Shown here piece by piece: positions 16,520 to 25,061 of a DNA stretch of 64,000 bases; the stretch's first letter is position 1, and each line of letters starts with the position of its first letter. The position numbers and the translations under genes were made by a program. The notes under the pieces are model-generated. The model made no database searches and had not been told where the DNA came from. It saw only the letters and a program-made list of their open reading frames with translations. Source of the DNA: UBA1858 sp963976865 (GTDB lineage: Bacteria; Pseudomonadota; Gammaproteobacteria; UBA4575); contig CAXBLY010000003.1 of NCBI GenBank assembly GCA_963976865.1, positions 1-64,000 of the forward strand, written 5' to 3'.

Positions 16520-17935
16520 ATGAATCATGTTTGCAATTCACTCGCGCCAGCAATGAATAACGTAATGGGGTATACCAAACATTACTTGATGGGTGCATTG
16601 ATTGTTATGAGCATGATAATTGCTCATCATGCTTATGCTGAAAATCTTGGATACCCGGAAAAAGAAGAGCTTAAATTTGGATTTATTAAATTAACAGATA
16701 TGGCACCAATTGCCATAGCTTATGAAAAAGGTTATTTCGAAGATGAAGGCCTGTATGTCACAGTAGAGGCTCAGGCAAACTGGAAAGTATTGCTTGATGG
16801 TGTGATTGACGGGCAACTAGACGGTGCACATATGCTTGCTGGTCAACCAATCGCAGCCACAATGGGATTCGGTACTAAAGCACATATCATTACACCATTC
16901 TCAATGGACTTGAATGGCAACGGCATTACAGTTTCAAATGAGATATGGAAACAAATGAAACCTAATATTCCAACAATGGATGATGGAAGACCTCAACATC
17001 CTATTAAGGCAGATGCGTTAAAGCCTGTTGTAGAAAAGTATAAGAATGAGGGTAAACCTTTTAATATGGGAATGGTATTTCCTGTGTCTACTCATAACTA
17101 CGAATTACGTTACTGGCTAGCAGCAGGTGGAATTCATCCAGGTTACTATGCTCCCCATAAGGGCGACATATCAGGGCAAATAGATGCAGATGCATTATTA
17201 TCTGTAACGCCACCCCCACAGATGCCAGCAACCTTGGAGGCAGGAACAATTTATGGCTATTGTGTGGGTGAACCATGGAATCAGCAAGCAGTTTTCAAGG
17301 GTATTGGTGTGCCTGTAATAACTGACTACGAGATTTGGAAGGATAACCCGGAAAAAGTATTTGGAATTACCGCTGAATTCGCAGAAAAGTATCCCAATAC
17401 CACTATCAGAATTGTTCGCGCTATGATTCGTGCGGCAATGTGGTTGGATCACAATGATAATGCTAACCGCCCTGAGGCGGTAAAAATATTATCACAGTCA
17501 AATTATGTAGGTGCTGATTACGATGTGATTGCAAATAGTATGACAGGTACTTTTGAATATGAAAAAGGTGATAAGCGTGAAGTACCAGACTTTAATGTCT
17601 TTTTTAGATACAACGCGACATATCCATATTACTCCGATGCAATTTGGTATCTAACTCAAATGCGCCGTTGGGGACAAATCGAAGAAGACAAATCTGACAG
17701 TTGGTATAAAGAAATGGCTGCTAAAGTTTACAAGCCTGATATTTATAAAAAAGCGGCAATGACATTAATCGATGAAGGGTTAGCGAAGGCTAAAGACTTC
17801 CCGGACTTTGCTACTGAAGATGGATATAAAGAACCTCAAAATGAATTTATCGATGACATCACATTTGATGGTAAAAAACCCAATGAATACATCGATCAAT
17901 TCCCAATTGGCCTAAAGTCAGGCGATAAAATTTAG
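16520..17935 (+). CDS. nrtA: Nitrate ABC transporter periplasmic binding protein
   Basis: 471 residues of the NrtA family with a long signal peptide (hydrophobic core LMGALIVMSMIIA, likely cleavage after AYA near residue 40). The conserved ligand-site segments LDGAHMLAGQPIAAT, FPVSTHNYELRYW and CVGEPWNQQAV are present. It captures nitrate (or nitrite) in the periplasm for NrtBD. Start: a longer in-frame ATG at 16439 lies inside the terminator hairpin, whereas ATG 16520 has AAGGAGAG upstream and begins the signal peptide. It heads nrtABD and is the exported relative of NasS at 10296. Confidence 0.93.
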   Translation: MNHVCNSLAPAMNNVMGYTKHYLMGALIVMSMIIAHHAYAENLGYPEKEELKFGFIKLTDMAPIAIAYEKGYFEDEGLYVTVEAQANWKVLLDGVIDGQLDGAHMLAGQPIAATMGFGTKAHIITPFSMDLNGNGITVSNEIWKQMKPNIPTMDDGRPQHPIKADALKPVVEKYKNEGKPFNMGMVFPVSTHNYELRYWLAAGGIHPGYYAPHKGDISGQIDADALLSVTPPPQMPATLEAGTIYGYCVGEPWNQQAVFKGIGVPVITDYEIWKDNPEKVFGITAEFAEKYPNTTIRIVRAMIRAAMWLDHNDNANRPEAVKILSQSNYVGADYDVIANSMTGTFEYEKGDKREVPDFNVFFRYNATYPYYSDAIWYLTQMRRWGQIEEDKSDSWYKEMAAKVYKPDIYKKAAMTLIDEGLAKAKDFPDFATEDGYKEPQNEFIDDITFDGKKPNEYIDQFPIGLKSGDKI

Positions 17936-17965
17936 ATAATTAACAAAGTTTTGAAGGAAGTATAC

Positions 17966-18961
17966 ATGAGCGCTGCAACCTCTTTATCGACCAAACTGAA
18001 TATGACAAACATTTCACCAAGAATCTCTGGTGTCATTGCCAATTCGCTGAAAAATTTAGTGATACCTCTGGTGGGTATTGTATTATTTTTAGCTTTCTGG
18101 TCAGTTGCGGCCTCTAATATCAATACATCATTGGGAAAATTTCCTGGGCCAAATTCTGTATGGACACAATTAAATTCCTTGTATGTAGAACATAGGGAAG
18201 AAAGAAAAAAAGAAACAGCATTTTATCAGCGTCAGGAAAAGAGAAATGCAGAGCGTGTTTCTCAAGACCCGGGTTACAAACCAAAGATTAGGGCATATAC
18301 AGGAAAAGAAACATTTTTAGACCAAATTGTAACAAGTCTGGTGACAGTGATGAGCGGGTTTTTACTCGCGGCCATTATTGCTATTCCATTAGGAATAGCA
18401 ATAGGCTTGAGTAAAACGCTAAATACTGCTTTTAATCCTGTCATTCAAATATTTAAACCAGTTTCTCCGTTAGCATGGTTACCATTGGTCACCATGGTTG
18501 TCAGTGCCCTTTATGCTACGCCTGATCCGGTGATACCAAAATCATTCCTGACTTCGATGATTACGGTAACACTCTGTTGTTTATGGCCAATGATTATCAA
18601 CACTTCGGTTGGTGTCGCATCTATTAATTCGGACTTGGTTAATGTGAGTCGCGTGTTGCGTTTACCCGCATTAAAGCATGCGCAAAAAATTGTTTTGCCA
18701 GCATCTGTTCCGATGATATTTACTGGTATGCGCACATCACTGGGTATTGCCTGGATGGTACTAATTGCAGCTGAAATGCTCGCACAAAATCCTGGATTAG
18801 GGAAATTTGTTTGGGATGAATTTCAAAATGGAAGCTCGGATTCTCTAGGGAGAATTATGGCTGCAGTGATAGTTATCGGTGTGATTGGCTTCATATTAGA
18901 TCGTTCAATGTTACAGATTCAAAAATATGTATCCTGGGATAAAGCGACTGCAAGTCGATAA
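17966..18961 (+). CDS. nrtB: Nitrate ABC transporter permease
   Basis: 331 residues with an N-terminal membrane helix (about 30-50), a charged cytoplasmic or periplasmic loop rich in Glu, Arg and Lys (about 75-115), and the BPD_transp_1 core of five helices with the conserved EAA-type loop (residues about 220-250, LRLPALKHAQKIVLPASVP). It forms the membrane channel for NrtA-delivered nitrate. ATG 17966 follows GAAGGAAG; an upstream TTG at 17951 would include that ribosome site. It lies 30 bases after nrtA and 37 before the ATPase. Confidence 0.93.
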   Translation: MSAATSLSTKLNMTNISPRISGVIANSLKNLVIPLVGIVLFLAFWSVAASNINTSLGKFPGPNSVWTQLNSLYVEHREERKKETAFYQRQEKRNAERVSQDPGYKPKIRAYTGKETFLDQIVTSLVTVMSGFLLAAIIAIPLGIAIGLSKTLNTAFNPVIQIFKPVSPLAWLPLVTMVVSALYATPDPVIPKSFLTSMITVTLCCLWPMIINTSVGVASINSDLVNVSRVLRLPALKHAQKIVLPASVPMIFTGMRTSLGIAWMVLIAAEMLAQNPGLGKFVWDEFQNGSSDSLGRIMAAVIVIGVIGFILDRSMLQIQKYVSWDKATASR

Positions 18962-18998
18962 ATTTAATTACATACAACATAGTAAATGGAATCAAGTC

Positions 18999-19844
18999 AT
19001 GAGTGAGTTACTAAACATTAGTAGTGTGGATATGGTATTTCCAACACCTAAAGGAGAATTTACAGCCTTAACAGATATCAATTTAAAAATTGATAGAGGA
19101 GAATTTGTAACCTTGATAGGCCATTCTGGATGTGGAAAATCAACAGTGCTAAATATTGTTGCAGGTCTTCATCAGGCAACATCTGGAGGCGTGATCCTTA
19201 ATGATAGAGAAGTGACAGAACCCGGGCCGGAGAGAGCAGTGGTGTTTCAGAATCACTCATTGCTTCCCTGGTTAACTGCCTATGAGAATGTTGAACTTGC
19301 AGTGAAACAAGTGTTTAGTAAAACCAAATCCAAGGCGGAAATGAAAGAATGGATTGAGCATAACTTGCATTTAGTGCATATGGATCATGCTATGCATAAG
19401 CGCCCGGATGAGATCTCTGGAGGCATGAAACAACGTGTTGGTATTGCAAGAGCGTTGTCAATGCAACCTGAAATATTATTAATGGACGAACCATTCGGTG
19501 CGTTAGATGCGCTGACACGTGCACATATGCAAGACTCATTAATGGAGATTCAGAATGAACTCAATAATACAGTGATTATGATCACGCATGATGTTGATGA
19601 GGCTGTACTACTTTCCGATCGTATTGTAATGATGACCAATGGTCCTTCGGCCACGATTGGTGAAATTTTGCCCATAAATCTGGAAAGACCAAGAGACAGG
19701 GTAAGCTTGGCGAGTGAACCAGAATATATTAAGTTAAGACAAGCAGTGCTTGCATTCTTATATGAAAAGCAGCGAAAAATTGAAAGTATTAATACAAAAG
19801 AAAAAAGCAAGAGTAATCACGGATCAGAAGTAGCAGTAGCCTAG
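18999..19844 (+). CDS. nrtD: Nitrate ABC transporter ATP-binding protein
   Basis: 281 residues with Walker A GHSGCGKST (near 41-49), the Q-loop FQNHSLLPW, the signature SGGMKQRVGIARAL, Walker B ILLMDEPFGALD and the H-loop MITHDVDEAV. It is a plain ATPase like NrtD, without the extra sensor domain of cyanobacterial NrtC. ATG 18999 starts the conserved fold; an in-frame start at 18927 would overlap nrtB and adds no conserved residues. It closes the transporter operon and faces the convergent nirA operon across a 278-base gap without an obvious terminator. Confidence 0.92.
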   Translation: MSELLNISSVDMVFPTPKGEFTALTDINLKIDRGEFVTLIGHSGCGKSTVLNIVAGLHQATSGGVILNDREVTEPGPERAVVFQNHSLLPWLTAYENVELAVKQVFSKTKSKAEMKEWIEHNLHLVHMDHAMHKRPDEISGGMKQRVGIARALSMQPEILLMDEPFGALDALTRAHMQDSLMEIQNELNNTVIMITHDVDEAVLLSDRIVMMTNGPSATIGEILPINLERPRDRVSLASEPEYIKLRQAVLAFLYEKQRKIESINTKEKSKSNHGSEVAVA

Positions 19845-20122
19845 TGCTATATCGTTATAACGCTCAACAAGATCAAATGTCTGTAGATATAATCGACTAT
19901 ATTTAAATGATATAACTTACAACTATGGACTTTAAGGGCTAGATTGTGCCATTAATGTCATCAATGAAACTATCCCGGCCACATTATAGTCATTTGCTGT
20001 ACTTGTGTTGCGAATATAAAAGTCCGGAATGAATAAAAAGAGCTAATTGCTGGCTGTATTAGTCATCAATATATAATAGCTTTGTATCCAGCGTTGAGAG
20101 TTATATGATTGTCTTGCACTGA

Positions 20123-21670
20123 CTAATATACATCTCGCAAGTAACGTTTGCTTTTAGCCATTGACTTTAAAAACTCATTGGCATCATGTTCATCCATGTT
20201 ACCGTGCTCCTGAACGATTTTCTGTAGAGCATCATCAACATCTTTTGCCATTCTCTGTGCGTCACCGCATACGTAAAAGTAGGCGCCATCAGAAATCCAT
20301 GACCAAATATCTTTTGCACATTCAAGCATACGATGCTGTACATAAATCTTATTATCCTGATCGCGGGAAAATGCAGTGCTTAATTGGGTTAAACAACCAG
20401 TATCTACAAATTTCATCAACTCTTCTTTGTATAAAAAGTCACTCTCTTCATTAGGATTGCCAAAGAACAGCCAGTTTTTGCCGAGGTCACCACGCAGGCT
20501 GCGTTCATGCAAAAATGCCCTAAACGGTGCTACGCCAGTACCTGGGCCAACCATGATTACAGGAGCATCACAGTCCTCTGGGAGTAAGAATTCATGAGTA
20601 GGCTGGATGTAAATGCGAACATATTCATCACTTTGAATGCGATGGGATAAAAATGTAGATGCTACACCAACTCGATGACGGTCGCGTCTAGTGTATTCAA
20701 CGACACCGACTGTGGCATGAACTTCGTCTGGGTGAGCTCGCAAAGTTGAAGATATTGAATAAAGGCGTGGCTGTAATTTGTCAAGTCGATGAACTAATTT
20801 TGAAGGATCAGTCTTTATACTTGTATAGTCTTCAAATAGTTCCAGTAAATCACATCCTTCATCAATGCCTTCTTCTGCTAGCGTTTTAAGCGCTAATTTT
20901 TCGTTTTCATTACTGGCACATTCGCTTAGATAGAGAATAGCATCGTCAGAGGGCTTAGTAATATCCAGGTAGTTGACGAGAAGATCGAATAAAGTATGTT
21001 CATAATTATCAAGTACGACAGTCAAATCTCCATCGACTTCTAAATGAGTAATAATCTCTCTTGCTAATTCAGGCGGATTTTTAGGATAGATGCCTAAAGC
21101 ATCTCCTGGTTGATATGTGATACCACTGTCAGCAAGGCTAATCTCTATATGACGAATATCTTTACTGGAACCATTCGAAATGAGTGGTGTTACATGTTTA
21201 ACTCTGGCTAAAAACGGGTTTTTACGATCATACTGAAAGTGTTTACTATTGTCTGATACTGAATTTATCTGAGATTCTGTTACTTCTTCGGTTGGCGCAT
21301 TTGCCATTAAGCTCTTTAGTTGTTTTGAGGTTGGTCTGCCTCCAGGTGTACATAATGTCAGCTCTGATTCTGCGCCTGTGACAATTGCTTCAGCATATGT
21401 TTTGCATAAGTATCCGCATTGTCCGCAATCTTGTTGTCCCATTACAGCCATCACTTGCTGTTTAAATGGACGTTCTTTCGCCAGCTCTATGCGCTCTTCC
21501 AGTGGCAAAGTGTCATCATGCCATGGATAGTCTTCCTCTTCTAAGTCGATTGCTGTCGCTGTATCGGTAGTTGTGTTCTCAAGACCCATATAACCGACAA
21601 AGAAACCATTCAGCCATGCTCGCTGATCAGCACTAAACGGAGCATTTTCAGGAATTATTTGTATCGTCAC
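20123..21670 (-). CDS. Fe-S/FAD NADPH reductase, probable electron donor to NirA
   Basis: 515 residues. An N-terminal segment FSADQRAWLNGFFVGYMG is typical of CysJ-like reductases; then Cys82, Cys85, Cys89 and Cys107 form a small [4Fe-4S] domain. From about 150 the ferredoxin-reductase module follows: FAD-binding RLYSIS near 322, NADPH-binding GPGTGVAPFRAF near 370 and YVCGDAQRMAKDV near 470. The flavodoxin (FMN) domain of CysJ is absent. I infer the route NADPH to FAD to [4Fe-4S] to siroheme nitrite reductase. It overlaps nirA by four bases (ATGA), which strongly supports a complex. Commonly annotated as sulphite reductase alpha subunit, which context argues against here. Confidence 0.85.
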   Translation of the reverse strand: MTIQIIPENAPFSADQRAWLNGFFVGYMGLENTTTDTATAIDLEEEDYPWHDDTLPLEERIELAKERPFKQQVMAVMGQQDCGQCGYLCKTYAEAIVTGAESELTLCTPGGRPTSKQLKSLMANAPTEEVTESQINSVSDNSKHFQYDRKNPFLARVKHVTPLISNGSSKDIRHIEISLADSGITYQPGDALGIYPKNPPELAREIITHLEVDGDLTVVLDNYEHTLFDLLVNYLDITKPSDDAILYLSECASNENEKLALKTLAEEGIDEGCDLLELFEDYTSIKTDPSKLVHRLDKLQPRLYSISSTLRAHPDEVHATVGVVEYTRRDRHRVGVASTFLSHRIQSDEYVRIYIQPTHEFLLPEDCDAPVIMVGPGTGVAPFRAFLHERSLRGDLGKNWLFFGNPNEESDFLYKEELMKFVDTGCLTQLSTAFSRDQDNKIYVQHRMLECAKDIWSWISDGAYFYVCGDAQRMAKDVDDALQKIVQEHGNMDEHDANEFLKSMAKSKRYLRDVY

Positions 21671-23457
21671 GATGCTATTTTTACCTCTTCTTTATGTTGT
21701 AATAACTCGAGTAATGTTTCACAGGTATTTCGTGCAGCAAATTCAAAGAAGGGTTCTGATTCATCTGTTCTATGTCTCATATACACTTCCAGGATATTGG
21801 CAATAAGTTGAGGAATCAGTTCTGCGTCAACATTTTTCATAAATTCTTTTGCGATGGCCTGGGAGTCAGAAAAACCTCCACCAAGAAATACGTCATATCC
21901 GTCAATTGGATCTGAATCTTCACCCACGTCTACTTTAGTCGCAAGAAGACCTATATCTCCGATGTAATGTTGTGCGCAAGAATGATGACAACCTGTTAAA
22001 TGAATATTAATTGGTTGATCAAGACTGATTTTAGATTCTACATAATCTGCAATATTCGTAGCATGCAGTTTGGTATTTGCATTGGCAAATTTGCATCCCC
22101 AACTTCCTGTGCAGGCAATCAGGTTTGCTCGAATATTACTTGCAGTCCAATGAAGACCTAACGACTCTATTCTTTCTTTTACTGTATCAATATTTTCATT
22201 TTTGATATCAGAGATAATTAAATTCTGCCAAACAGTAAGGCGAATACAGCCACTTCCATATTGTTCTGCAATATCAGCAAGTCCGTACATTTGTTCTGTT
22301 TCTATTCTGCCAACTGGACAGACTATTCCTATGTACGATAAGTCTTCCTGTTTTTGCTTGTGTACACCTATATGTGCCATACGATCGATCTTGGATCGTG
22401 TAATACAGTTTTCTAATGGGAACTTGACCAGCTCAAATTCACATTGTTCTGTGACTGCCTGCATGAATTTCTCTAACCCCCAGTCATCAAGAAGGTATTT
22501 TAAACGTGCTTTATTGCGATCAGTTCGATCGCCGTTATCTATAAAGACACGGATTACTGCTTTTGCCATGGGTATGCATTGCTCTGGTGTAAGAAGGATA
22601 CCAGTATCACAGGCAAAATCTTCGTGACCGGTTATTCCACCTAATTGCATCCTGAAATAAACACCGGGTTTAATGCTATTCGAATTATCTTCAACTTTAA
22701 CAGCTGCAAAACCAATATCATTGGTATCTTCAAGTACGCTGACAGCGCCACCACCATCGAATGCAATATTGAATTTTCGAGGTAATCCATACATGTCTCT
22801 GTGATATAAAATATAATAATGTAATTCACGTGCTAGCTCGCGCGTATCATAAATCTCATCAGCTGAAATTCCTGACAATGGGTTGCCTGTTACATTGCGA
22901 ATATTGTCAGCGCCGGAACCACGATTCATAACACCAAGATCCTGCATTCCTAATAATAGTTTAGTGGCATCATGTGCTCCGACTTCACGAAGCTGTAGGT
23001 TTGCACGAGTCGTTATATGTGTGTAACTCCCGCCATACTGGGAAGTGAGGTCGGCAATTCCCCTAAATTGTGTTGCATTTATAATTCCATTTGGCATACG
23101 CAGACGGGACATAAAAGAATTTTGCGCAGGCGCGACATAAAATAAGCCATGAAACTTATATCGAAATACATCTACTCCTTTAGGAAAAACACCTTCATTA
23201 GCGTTTTTCACCATTTGATCCCAGTAATCAAATGGATGATGCTCACGTTTGGCTTTTTCTTCATTACATAACTTTTTACCAGCCTGTAAATACTTGTTTT
23301 GTGCCTGAATATGCAGTGCATCAGGATTGATTCCAATAGGGACGCCATAGTCGGATTCAGCTTTGGAACTGTCAGGCATATTTGTCTTTGCTATCTGCAA
23401 GCCACTTGCTAAACCTTCTAAATAACGCATTTGTTCAATGCTGAAATCTTCTTCCAT
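21667..23457 (-). CDS. nirA: Assimilatory nitrite reductase, NirA-type siroheme enzyme
   Basis: 596 residues with the two nitrite/sulphite reductase ferredoxin-like half-domains and two siroheme/[4Fe-4S] domains. The cluster and siroheme ligands are Cys449, Cys455, Cys490 and Cys494 (ACTGSWGCKFANANTK and LTGCHHSCAQHYIGD). The enzyme reduces nitrite to ammonium with six electrons in the cytoplasm. Sulphite reductases of this fold are possible relatives, but the operon with an NADPH donor, the nitrogen-type promoter and the ANTAR leader favour nitrite. It starts at ATG 23457 with only a weak ribosome site. Confidence 0.92.
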   Translation of the reverse strand: MEEDFSIEQMRYLEGLASGLQIAKTNMPDSSKAESDYGVPIGINPDALHIQAQNKYLQAGKKLCNEEKAKREHHPFDYWDQMVKNANEGVFPKGVDVFRYKFHGLFYVAPAQNSFMSRLRMPNGIINATQFRGIADLTSQYGGSYTHITTRANLQLREVGAHDATKLLLGMQDLGVMNRGSGADNIRNVTGNPLSGISADEIYDTRELARELHYYILYHRDMYGLPRKFNIAFDGGGAVSVLEDTNDIGFAAVKVEDNSNSIKPGVYFRMQLGGITGHEDFACDTGILLTPEQCIPMAKAVIRVFIDNGDRTDRNKARLKYLLDDWGLEKFMQAVTEQCEFELVKFPLENCITRSKIDRMAHIGVHKQKQEDLSYIGIVCPVGRIETEQMYGLADIAEQYGSGCIRLTVWQNLIISDIKNENIDTVKERIESLGLHWTASNIRANLIACTGSWGCKFANANTKLHATNIADYVESKISLDQPINIHLTGCHHSCAQHYIGDIGLLATKVDVGEDSDPIDGYDVFLGGGFSDSQAIAKEFMKNVDAELIPQLIANILEVYMRHRTDESEPFFEFAARNTCETLLELLQHKEEVKIAS

Positions 23458-23526
23458 TATTTAAATCCACTTATATTGGTAATATTCATTCGTTATACAT
23501 AAAGACATTTTGTAAAAGTATTATGC

Positions 23527-23578
23527 AAAAAAAAACGACGCATCGAACTTGTGTGAAATTTGATTTGACGTCGTTGTC
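23527..23578 (-). promoter_or_regulatory. ANTAR-type leader and terminator of the nirA operon
   Basis: On the minus strand, hairpin 2 (23578-23567) pairs GAC with GTC around AACGAC (A1, G4) and overlaps the terminator arm AACGACG (23575-23569), which pairs with CGTCGTT (23540-23534) ahead of nine U. The partner hairpin 1 is not clear: a short AGCC/GGCT hairpin lies further upstream (around 23612-23624) but its loop does not fit A1/G4. Confidence 0.65.
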
Positions 23579-23648
23579 TGTTGATTCTCTAAGCGGCAAG
23601 CAGTTTGTTATCTAGCCTGCAAGGCTGAATCAAGTATATATTAGGTAC

Positions 23649-23664
23649 AGCAAAAATCGCGCCA
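23649..23664 (-). promoter_or_regulatory. Sigma-54 promoter of the nirA operon
   Basis: On the minus strand TGGCGCGATTTTTGCT fits the -24/-12 consensus with one change. The start would be near 23638, giving a leader of about 180 bases. Confidence 0.8.
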
Positions 23665-23745
23665 TATGATACTTTCCTTTGGATGGACCTAACTTATTGT
23701 TATTTGGTAAAGAGATAAAGAATAACCGTGATATGCGTGCTGGAA

Positions 23746-23783
23746 TGGTGCAATAAAACAAATTTTTGCACCATAAAAGTTCA
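23746..23783. promoter_or_regulatory. NtrC-like enhancer sites of the nirA operon
   Basis: TGGTGCAA (23746-23753) and TTGCACCA (23766-23773) form an inverted repeat, and TGCAC-N7-GTTCA (23767-23783) is a one-mismatch NtrC site. They lie about 85-120 bases upstream of the sigma-54 promoter. Confidence 0.6.
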
Positions 23784-23950
23784 CAAAGACGGCTAACCAA
23801 TATGGGTTTAGTGCGTCATTGATTTACTATATGTAAGTGTCAATAATGTATTGAGAATCCTTCAGGTTTTTAATAAATAATAACTGCGTAGGACCTCTAC
23901 TATTATCAGATATAGGGCAATAAGATAGTTTGAATATCAGGTCAGTTAAC

Positions 23951-24892
23951 TTAAGGCCCAAACCAGAATTCCAAATTCTTCTCCAGGAACTCATCAAAAC
24001 GCATATAATGCGAACCATCACAGGAGAAATTCAGGCCTACCATGCCATTAATGATATTTAGTGAACCTGATCTTAAGTATATATTCTCATCTGCAAACCG
24101 TAGTTTACGAAAAAGCTCAAAAATTGAGGCTACATCATTGGCTGGCACAATTGCCCGTTCATGATATGGCCGTCCTGGGTAGGCAAGACAGATATCTGGA
24201 TCCACCAATTCATCTATACTTAATATACGGTAGGTAAAAGGGTCATCTACCACCCATATTGTTGCGCGACTACTGGAGAAATGAAGCTTGCCATGGAAGA
24301 TGCCAAGCTCAGTTATTAACTCATTCATAATATGCAAGACGTTATCCATATTATTATCTAATTGGCTTTCAACACGTTCCTGATTAAACAATACACTGCG
24401 AATTGCAGGATCTCCCTTAATTTGACGCCAATTGCCCGGTTCCTGATATCCTTCCTTTATTCCGGGTAGTTCTCTTAAGTCAAAATCTGCACCGAGAAAT
24501 CCTGCTATCTCACCCTTGATGCCATGTATTACCTGGATTGCAGTGAATGAAGGTCTTTTCCTGTTGCGGCTGATGTAGGCATCAGATAATTTGAAATCTG
24601 TTGTGCCAATGATGCCCTGCATATACGGGCGATCCATACGATCACGGCCAAAGTGCCTGCCATCTTTGCCTGTTTGTGTAATGTTGTCTGTTATCTGTTT
24701 TCCGTCAGCATCGAGAATAAAAAGATGCTTGCAATAGGTCAGCTGTGGAAACACCTCGGATAACATTCGCTCAAGTTCATTGCGATCATTGAGCATGGGC
24801 ATGCATTTCGCCGCAAGCTGATGCAGTTCCTTACTTAACAACGCTGTTATTTTTTCACGTTGTAATCGTATTGCCTGTCTGATATTACTCAT
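23951..24892 (-). CDS. Soluble PDC (Cache-like) sensor-domain protein
   Basis: 313 residues. Residues about 50-140 match a PDC/Cache ligand-binding fold: LFILDADGKQITDN, then the GRHFGRDRMDRPYMQG motif, the SDAYISR strand and IAGFLGADFDLREL. No signal peptide or membrane helix is present, so this usually extracellular sensor fold appears to be cytoplasmic. The C-terminal half (150-313) is not recognised and has no output domain. It is transcribed in the same direction as nirA but lies upstream of the nirA control region, so it is not part of that operon. Ligand unknown; a small metabolite or amine is possible. Confidence 0.75.
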   Translation of the reverse strand: MSNIRQAIRLQREKITALLSKELHQLAAKCMPMLNDRNELERMLSEVFPQLTYCKHLFILDADGKQITDNITQTGKDGRHFGRDRMDRPYMQGIIGTTDFKLSDAYISRNRKRPSFTAIQVIHGIKGEIAGFLGADFDLRELPGIKEGYQEPGNWRQIKGDPAIRSVLFNQERVESQLDNNMDNVLHIMNELITELGIFHGKLHFSSSRATIWVVDDPFTYRILSIDELVDPDICLAYPGRPYHERAIVPANDVASIFELFRKLRFADENIYLRSGSLNIINGMVGLNFSCDGSHYMRFDEFLEKNLEFWFGP

Positions 24893-25061
24893 ACCTTCAC
24901 AATATTACTATATTTTACTGTGCTGACAAGTTAAGTGTACTTAATGACGATGTTCATATCGAAACATCAGATATTATGTATATGTTAGTAGTGATAAATT
25001 ATGTAAAAGTAATTTTGTTAGCATCTTGTATGACTGGCTGGTATTTACCTGGCATGTGAAT

